19,450 nt of DNA, taken from contig CAYUWF010000039.1 of the NCBI GenBank assembly GCA_964448245.1, forward strand, positions 1 to 19,450, given 5' to 3'. Positions 15,134-19,450 of the stretch are shown one piece after another. The translations under genes and the position numbers were made by a program. Under the pieces are notes generated by a model that was given only the letters and a program-made list of their open reading frames with translations, had not been told where the DNA came from and did not search any database. The number at the start of each line of letters is the position of its first letter. Position 1 is the first letter of the stretch. Origin of the DNA: DATEVL01 sp964448245 (GTDB taxonomy: Bacteria; Chloroflexota; Anaerolineae; Anaerolineales; E44-bin32).

Positions 15134-16171
15134 CTATAGCTGCGGTGCGTCGCCTGTATCGAAGATCTCGTGGTAGCCACGGTCGAGTTCGTCATCGGAG
15201 AGATGCGCATAGCGCTGCGTTACGGCGATGTTGCGGTGACGGGCGAGCTCCTGGGCCAGTTTGAGGTTGCCTCCTGATCCGCGCAGGACGGTCGTCACGA
15301 AGTAGTGGCGGAAGGAGTGGGGGGTGATGGTGCCGACGGCTTCTTCACCGAGCGCGGCGGCGACCGCCTCGTGGACGATTGTCCGGCCAGTGGTCGTGGT
15401 AATGGGCAGCACCCGTTTTCCGGCTCCCCGGTCGTGGCGAGCGAACACGGGCAGGGCGCTCAGGGCGCGGCCGCTGGCGCCGTCGAGCGGCGACCGGGCC
15501 TTGAGGTAGTCGCGCAGCGCGCGCAGGGCGCGCCGGGAGAAGCGCACGACGGCCTGGCGGTTGCCCTTGCCGATGAGCAGCGCCTGCGCCTCATCCCAGT
15601 CGACGTCGCCGCGGCGCAGGTTGCAGGCCTCATGCACGCGCAGGCCGGTGTCGGCCAGCGTCAGCAGAAAGGCACGATCCCTCAGATGGCGCAGGCGTTC
15701 GTTCGGGTCCCCTCCGGGATGCCCCTCCGGGGTGCGAAGACGCGACGAAGCGCGATCGGAGGAGGCGATTGACTCGGCGGCATGCTCGAGGACCTGCTCG
15801 ATCGCCGAACGTGGGAACTGCGGCAGCCGTTGCCCCGGCCGACGGGCGCGTTGGCGGATGAGGAGGCGGATACGCGCCAGGTTGACTTCGGCCAGCTGTT
15901 CGGCCGCCAGGTACTCGAACCACCCGGCGGCGGCGGTCAGGTAGAGGCGCTCCGTCGCCGGCGATCGCTGTTTGAGATCCGCAGCGAAGGCGGCGATCCA
16001 ATCTTCCGAGGCCTGGTGGGCCAGGTGGTGGTCGACGTCAACCCCGCGGCGGTTCAGGCTGAGCCTGAAGGAGCGCAGGCCCTGGTGGTACGTGCGCGCC
16101 GTGTTGGGGCTGCGCGACAGAGCGATCGTCTCGAGGTAGGCCGTCATGCTGGCGGCCACAGTTGGCTTCAT
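15134..16171 (-). CDS. Tyrosine recombinase (XerC/XerD-like) with 16-residue insertion
   Basis: This 345-residue site-specific recombinase cuts and rejoins DNA through a covalent phosphotyrosine. It has an N-terminal SAM-like core-binding domain (about 5-110) and a C-terminal catalytic domain with every expected residue: R178 (DTGLRVHE), K202 (GKGNRQ), H285 and R288 (TPHSFRHYF), H312 (ARHRN) and nucleophile Y321 (TQRYAHLS). Residues 139-154 (DRASSRLRTPEGHPGG) are the same peptide inserted in HflX. They sit in the linker just before the helix leading to R178, and without them the protein would be 329 residues. It may be the chromosome-dimer resolvase or a stand-alone integrase; neighbouring genes do not decide this. 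ATG 16171 is used; there is no clear ribosome-binding site. Confidence 0.92.
   Translation of the reverse strand: MKPTVAASMTAYLETIALSRSPNTARTYHQGLRSFRLSLNRRGVDVDHHLAHQASEDWIAAFAADLKQRSPATERLYLTAAAGWFEYLAAEQLAEVNLARIRLLIRQRARRPGQRLPQFPRSAIEQVLEHAAESIASSDRASSRLRTPEGHPGGDPNERLRHLRDRAFLLTLADTGLRVHEACNLRRGDVDWDEAQALLIGKGNRQAVVRFSRRALRALRDYLKARSPLDGASGRALSALPVFARHDRGAGKRVLPITTTTGRTIVHEAVAAALGEEAVGTITPHSFRHYFVTTVLRGSGGNLKLAQELARHRNIAVTQRYAHLSDDELDRGYHEIFDTGDAPQL
15706..15757 (-). repeat. 52-bp intragenic repeat, copy 2 (in the tyrosine recombinase)
   Basis: This is an exact complement-strand match to 10728-10779 and uses the same reading frame as in hflX. Homology between the two genes stops at both ends: the preceding codons are TCC here and GGG in hflX, and the following ones CCG and CGC. 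The hosts are otherwise unrelated, so gene-family homology cannot explain the match. Confidence 0.92.
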
Positions 16172-16432
16172 GCGCCGTCACATCCGGCCGAATAGTAAAC
16201 GTAGGCAACCGGGTTGCTAGGTCTGCTTGTAAGAGGGCCTCTAGCCGTCAGAGCGTCCGAATTCATGCTTACCTTAATCACACTTATCGCAAGCATAACA
16301 CAGACTGCCACCTCCCCACAAGGCCCTGAACCCGCCGCGGCCCTGAACGCTGGGCGCTCAATTCTGGAGAGTTGCTTGAAGAGTTTGCCGAGGCTGGCGG
16401 GCGGTTGGGCCGCTGCCCCGCCCCGGAGGCCG
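16172..16432. other. 261-base gap between the HD-GYP gene and the recombinase gene
   Basis: I see no gene here. Around 16265-16300 there is a relatively AT-rich patch flanked by ATGCTT and AAGCAT, which may hold the recombinase promoter. No hexamer pair is convincing. Near 16322-16350 a GGCCCTGAAC decamer occurs twice. Confidence 0.4.
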
Positions 16433-17446
16433 TCAGGCGGGCTTGGCCTGAGTCATGACACGTTGGATCTCGCCACGCTCCCAGCAACGGACGAAAGCCT
16501 CGACGATGCCGGGGTCGAATTGGGAGCCGGCGTTTTCGAGGACCGTCTCGTACGCCGTGCTGGCCGGGATGGCCGGGCGGTACGGCCGGTCGGTGGTCAT
16601 GGCGTCGAACGTATCGACGATCGCCAGGAGACGGGCGGCGACCGGGATCGACTCACCCGCCAGGGCCATGGGGTAACCCTTGCCGTCCCAGCGCTCGTGA
16701 TGGTGGAGCACGATCGGTGCCGCCGGACCGAGATAGGGGATCCCGGCGATCATGCGGCGGCCGACCTCGGGGTGCTTCCGCATCTCGGTCCACTCATCGC
16801 CGGTGAGGGGGCCGCGCTTGGAGAGGATCGAATCCGGCACGGCGATCTTGCCGATATCGTGCAGGATGGCGCCGAACTCCAGCGCACTGCGGCTGTCCTC
16901 GGTCCAGCGCAGTTCCTCCGCCAGCGCTTGGGCGTAGGCGTTGACGCGCTCGACGTGTTGCCCGGTAGTGCTGTCGCGGGCCTCGATGGCGTTGGCCAGA
17001 GTCCGCAGGCTGGCCTTGTACGACGACTGGAGCTGAATCAGCTGCAGCTCCTTGGAGCGGCGTTCGCGGGCACGGACGACCGAAACCAGCTGCTGGCTCG
17101 TGACCGGTTTCGTGATGTAGTCGTCGGCACCGAGCGACTTGCCGGCGAAGACGTCCTCGCTCGTCCCGCGGGCGGTCAGAAAGATGAAGGGGATCCCGGC
17201 GGTGCGGGGGTCCTTGCGCACCATCTCGAACAGCTCGATCCCATCCATGACCGGCATTGAGATATCCGAGAGGATCAGGGCCGGCAGCTCGGCCCCCAGC
17301 GCCTGCAACGCGGAGCGGCCATCCGAGGCGGTCACCACCGAGTAGCCTTCGCCCTCCAGGATGTCCCGCAGGGCGACCATCATCGCCAGGTCATCCTCGA
17401 CGACCAATAGGCTTGACTTCTCTTCGCGGAAAGGCAGTTCGCCCAT
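16433..17446 (-). CDS. Response regulator with HD-GYP domain (probable c-di-GMP phosphodiesterase)
   Basis: This 337-residue RpfG-like regulator has a receiver domain (about 10-125) with E17-D18-D19, phosphoacceptor D61 (LILSDISMP), T91 and K113. A short coiled helix is followed by an HD-GYP domain (about 145-320) with HD at H196-D197 (ILHDIGKIAVPD), HHHERWDGKGYP (248-259, including the GYP triplet) and DTFDAMTTDRPYR. The family hydrolyses cyclic di-GMP, to pGpG or GMP, and so controls motility and biofilm. All metal and GYP residues appear intact, so it is probably active. No cognate kinase is adjacent. GAGGAG lies 11 nt upstream of ATG 17446, behind a good promoter. Confidence 0.95.
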   Translation of the reverse strand: MGELPFREEKSSLLVVEDDLAMMVALRDILEGEGYSVVTASDGRSALQALGAELPALILSDISMPVMDGIELFEMVRKDPRTAGIPFIFLTARGTSEDVFAGKSLGADDYITKPVTSQQLVSVVRARERRSKELQLIQLQSSYKASLRTLANAIEARDSTTGQHVERVNAYAQALAEELRWTEDSRSALEFGAILHDIGKIAVPDSILSKRGPLTGDEWTEMRKHPEVGRRMIAGIPYLGPAAPIVLHHHERWDGKGYPMALAGESIPVAARLLAIVDTFDAMTTDRPYRPAIPASTAYETVLENAGSQFDPGIVEAFVRCWERGEIQRVMTQAKPA

Positions 17447-17483
17447 TCCCCTGCGCGCTCCTCAGGGTTCCACACCCTGCCCC

Positions 17484-17512
17484 ATTATTCCCCCGCCCGG
17501 GGTTCCCCGCAA
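17484..17512 (-). promoter_or_regulatory. Sigma-70-type promoter of the HD-GYP gene
   Basis: The minus strand reads TTGCGG (17512-17507), a 17-bp spacer and AATAAT (17489-17484). The predicted leader of about 30 nt contains CAGGGT-GTGGA-ACCCTG, a small hairpin, just ahead of the GAGGAG ribosome site. The hairpin could modulate translation, but it may be incidental. Confidence 0.5.
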
Positions 17513-17558
17513 GCCCCGCGAGACAGTAATCCGTCCTGGTGACGTGCAGTCTCTCGTC

Positions 17559-17816
17559 CTACCGGCGGCGAGGCGTTGCCGGGGGGAATGGATCTCTAGT
17601 GAAGGCGCAGGCGTCGGCCTGCAGGGAGCGCTGCCCGACGTGAGCCAGGGCCTTCAGGTCTTCGATCTGGCCCGCCGGAGGCGCAGGGTTGTCCGCGCGG
17701 CTCCTCTCCGGCAGGCGCACCCGCCTGAGGGGGTTCTCCGGCTTCGCCGCCGTGGCGTCCTCGATCGCCCTGCCCTGTGGCGAGTCATGTCTGGTCGGTT
17801 CCCCATTCGAGGGCAT
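17559..17816 (-). CDS. Small hypothetical protein, coupled to the preceding gene
   Basis: This 85-residue frame has an ATG that follows directly on the upstream gene's stop (TGA-ATG). That favours coupled translation from one mRNA. Third codon positions are about three-quarters G or C, consistent with coding in this genome. The protein is polar and Arg/Pro-rich at both ends, with one helix-prone central block (GQIEDLKALAHVGQRSLQAD). I recognise no family. It could instead be non-coding 3' sequence. Confidence 0.4.
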   Translation of the reverse strand: MPSNGEPTRHDSPQGRAIEDATAAKPENPLRRVRLPERSRADNPAPPAGQIEDLKALAHVGQRSLQADACAFTRDPFPPATPRRR

Positions 17817-18236
17817 TCAGCGCTTTTGGAACCACGCATCCCAGGCGCCTCTCCAGGGAGCGGCCATCCTCCCCCGCGGGCGGAGACGGCGATCGGCGAG
17901 AATCCTCGCAAGTTCTATGCCGCACAGCCGCGCCTGTGCCCAATCCGCGGCGCGCAGCGCCGCCTCCAACCGCTCCAGGATCGGCTGCACCCAGGCCCAC
18001 TCCGAGCGGAAGCGGTCCGCCTTGAGCCAGTATTCGCGCCGCTCCCACGCCCGCGCCGTTTCGTCCACCGACTCGTAGAGCTCGGCTAGGCTCAGGGCGA
18101 GGAAAGCCAAGACCTCGCGGGCCTCCGCGTCGAAGACGTCCGATCGCTGTGCAACGGCGCGCAGGGCCTGGGCCATCCCGTTGAGAATCCGGTTGCGTCG
18201 CGTGGCGCCACTTTCAGTCCGGACGATTCTCGACAA
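17817..18236 (-). CDS. Conserved-looking hypothetical protein, helical, Trp-rich
   Basis: This 139-residue, probably all-helical cytoplasmic protein contains NGMAQALRAVAQR, REVLAFLALSLAELYESVDETARAWERREYWLKADRFRSEWAWV and a C-terminal PWRGAWDAWFQKR. I recall uncharacterised proteins of this pattern in Chloroflexota but know of no function. The start is set at TTG 18236 because AGGAGG lies 9 nt upstream of it and TATAAT 31 nt upstream. The open frame continues further upstream only antisense to smpB. It is divergent from smpB, with 129 nt between the starts. Confidence 0.75.
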   Translation of the reverse strand: MSRIVRTESGATRRNRILNGMAQALRAVAQRSDVFDAEAREVLAFLALSLAELYESVDETARAWERREYWLKADRFRSEWAWVQPILERLEAALRAADWAQARLCGIELARILADRRLRPRGRMAAPWRGAWDAWFQKR

Positions 18237-18267
18237 CTCGCGCGGCCTCCTACGGCAGCGGGTAGGA

Positions 18268-18273
18268 ATTATA
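18268..18273 (-). promoter_or_regulatory. -10 element of the Trp-rich hypothetical gene
   Basis: A perfect TATAAT on the minus strand would start transcription near 18261, giving a leader of about 25 nt that contains AGGAGG. No strong -35 is seen. Confidence 0.5.
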
Positions 18274-18304
18274 GTGCGGCGATGATCGGGCCGACGGTAG
18301 ATGC

Positions 18305-18310
18305 TACAAT
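18305..18310 (+). promoter_or_regulatory. Extended -10 promoter of smpB
   Basis: TGC-TACAAT is an extended -10 (TGn motif plus a hexamer with one mismatch), with no good -35. It sets the smpB transcript start near 18317, downstream of the in-frame ATG at 18282, which is therefore not the start codon. Confidence 0.5.
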
Positions 18311-18365
18311 CGCTTCCGGCCGCCCTGCGCTGCGCCCTCGCGGGCCTGACGATGAGAGAGACCCC

Positions 18366-18830
18366 GTGAAGGACTCCGTAATCAAGGTCGTCGCCAGCAA
18401 CCGGACCGCCGGGCGCGACTATTTCCTTAGCGATCACCAGGAGGCCGGCCTGGCGCTGCAGGGCACCGAGATCAAGTCGGTGCGCGCCGGCCAGGTCAGC
18501 CTGAAAGAGGCCTATGTCCGGGTCGAGGGGGGCCAGGCGTGGCTGGTCGACGCGCACATCGCCCCCTATCAGCCGGCGGCGGGGATGAACCATGATCCGC
18601 GCCGGGCGCGGCGTCTCCTGCTGCACCGGCGGGAGCTGCTCAAGCTCGAGCAGGCGACCCGTCAGAAGGGATTCACCCTCGTGCCGACGAGGATGTACCT
18701 GCGCGGCGGCCGGGCCAAGCTGGAATTTGCCCTGGGGCGCGGCAAGCGCAAGTACGACAAGCGGCAGGTGCTGGCCGAACGCGAGGCGAGGCGATCGATG
18801 CAGCGCGCCCTGGGCCGACGGGACCGGTGA
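18366..18830 (+). CDS. smpB: SsrA-binding protein SmpB
   Basis: SmpB binds tmRNA (ssrA) and brings it to ribosomes stalled on broken mRNA for trans-translation. This 154-residue protein is of normal length. Family blocks are VASNRTAGRDYFLSD near the N-terminus, GLALQGTEIKSVRAGQVSLKEAYV, HIAPYQ, HDPRRARRLLLHRREL, and the basic C-terminal tail GRGKRKYDKRQ..RRSMQRAL that folds in the mRNA channel. GTG 18366 is chosen because it places VKDSVIKVVASNR at the start as in the family and lies downstream of the promoter. A five-codon frame (ATG 18352) ends in a TGA overlapping this GTG and may help restart. No ssrA gene is in the window. Confidence 0.95.
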   Translation: MKDSVIKVVASNRTAGRDYFLSDHQEAGLALQGTEIKSVRAGQVSLKEAYVRVEGGQAWLVDAHIAPYQPAAGMNHDPRRARRLLLHRRELLKLEQATRQKGFTLVPTRMYLRGGRAKLEFALGRGKRKYDKRQVLAEREARRSMQRALGRRDR

Positions 18831-18847
18831 GGCGGACGGGAGAGCGC

Positions 18848-19450
18848 ATGGCTCCCCTCTCGATCGCCGGGGTGAACAGGCTCCCGCGCGACGAGAAGCT
18901 GGCGATCTACGCAAGCCTGATCCCGCGTGAGCTGCTTCGGCGCTTTGCCATCGGCCCGAACCTGCGTGATAGGGACGGCACGAGTTGGCGGTGTTCCGCT
19001 GCAAGGCCGCGCCACCGACGTCGTCGTGCTGCGCCATACGCCGGACGCGGACGACCCTCTACTCTACGCGCACGTCACCGACACGGTCAGCGGCCAGATC
19101 CACATGCTGATGTTCGTGGTCATCGACCCCCAGTCGCTCCGATTCGATGTCGACCGCATGCTAGATGGACAGCCGACTAAGTTCGGAGCCCTGCGGCGCA
19201 ACCTGGCCGCCGAGGAAGAGGCGCGCCGCTTCGGGCTGGCGCCGGGTCAGGTCCGGCGAGGGCTGCGTCTGCTGGAGCCCTCGATCGCTGCCTTCGAGGG
19301 TTTGGTTTCTCAGCTCGGGCACGACCTATACTTCGTCGAGCCGCTCCTCTCCTACAACCCCGTCCTCTTCGAGCGCGTTGGCTTCTCGGACCATCGAGGC
19401 CGGGGAATCATGGAGCGGATCCACGCCGGCTTCGGACCATCGGGCAGATT
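18848..19450 (+). pseudogene. Hypothetical protein, two frame disruptions, runs off the window
   Basis: The gene begins MAPLSIAGVNRLPRDEKLAIYASLIPRELLRRF, 17 nt after smpB, with GGGAGAG ahead of the ATG. The sequence then needs two one-base frame changes to stay sensible. Near 18975 LRDRDG is followed by HELAVFRCKA. Near 19008 the frame passes to ATDVVVLRHTPDADDPLLYAHVTDT, and it stays open to the window end through RRGLRLLEPSIAAFEGLVSQLGHDLYFVEPLL. I recall an uncharacterised family of this pattern in Anaerolineae, next to housekeeping genes. Whether it is a real pseudogene or carries two single-base assembly errors cannot be settled here. Confidence 0.65.

Noticed and set aside
16214..17260. 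348-codon plus-strand frame opposite the HD-GYP gene
   Set aside because: The minus strand encodes an intact REC-HD-GYP protein; the plus frame has no motif.
18237..19037. Upstream extension of the Trp-rich hypothetical gene to give 406 codons
   Set aside because: The extra part lies antisense to smpB and passes through both promoters; the TTG at 18236 has AGGAGG and a -10 in front of it.
1..19450. tRNA, rRNA or tmRNA genes
   Set aside because: I looked for a T-loop, CCA-end or tmRNA-like segment near smpB and in the intergenic gaps and saw none; the hairpin at 9356-9401 does not fold as a cloverleaf.

Overview
**Organism.** The window is bacterial DNA of high GC (roughly two-thirds by eye). 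It looks chromosomal, with a mostly ordinary housekeeping gene set and a few scarred accessory patches. I think a member of the Chloroflexota close to Anaerolineae is most likely. The reasons are a sigma-54 factor with a four-cysteine knuckle spliced in after region I, a smpB-adjacent hypothetical family and a Trp-rich small protein that I associate with that group, and propeller/YD-repeat fragments typical of large environmental genomes. This assignment is from memory and is not decisive. A heme A synthase implies an aa3-type oxidase and thus at least facultative aerobic respiration.

**Left part (1-5063, minus strand).** The fragment of an RHS/YD-repeat protein at the edge has no start codon. 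Next to it is a compact operon read leftwards: rpoN, then a PAS-GAF-PAS histidine kinase, then a sigma-54-activating response regulator, with junctions of 3 nt and a 4-nt overlap. Upstream of rpoN lies a textbook -24/-12 sigma-54 element (TGGCACG-N4-TTGCA) just ahead of a sigma-70-type promoter. The operon encodes sigma-54, its activator and its sensor, and appears to be transcribed in part by its own product. The activator ends straight after its AAA+ domain and has no DNA-binding HTH.

**5064-7347 (plus).** trmFO, with a probably leaderless mRNA, is followed by an M28-family lipoprotein resembling glutaminyl cyclase. A 14-bp perfect palindrome lies between them.

**7438-9722.** A lower-GC islet is bounded by two copies of a 32-bp sequence that spans the hflX start codon. 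Inside are a truncated secreted propeller protein, a frameshifted and truncated membrane protein, and its intact tandem paralogue.

**9699-15061 (plus).** hflX, a 980-residue FAD/Fe-S/CCG oxidoreductase and ctaA follow; the last two overlap by 4 nt.

**15134-18236 (minus).** This stretch holds a tyrosine recombinase, a REC-HD-GYP response regulator and two genes of unknown function. **18366-19450 (plus)** holds smpB, then a conserved-looking gene broken by two frame changes and cut by the window end.

**Most unusual observations.** (1) A perfectly conserved 52-bp sequence sits, in the same reading frame, inside two unrelated genes: hflX, in the GTPase domain between G4 and G5, and the tyrosine recombinase, before the catalytic Arg. 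In both it adds the same 16-residue peptide. This looks like a mobile, protein-coding-tolerated repeat analogous in concept to Rickettsia palindromic elements. (2) The self-contained, apparently autoregulated sigma-54 circuit has an activator without an HTH. (3) The hflX 5' end is duplicated around the islet.
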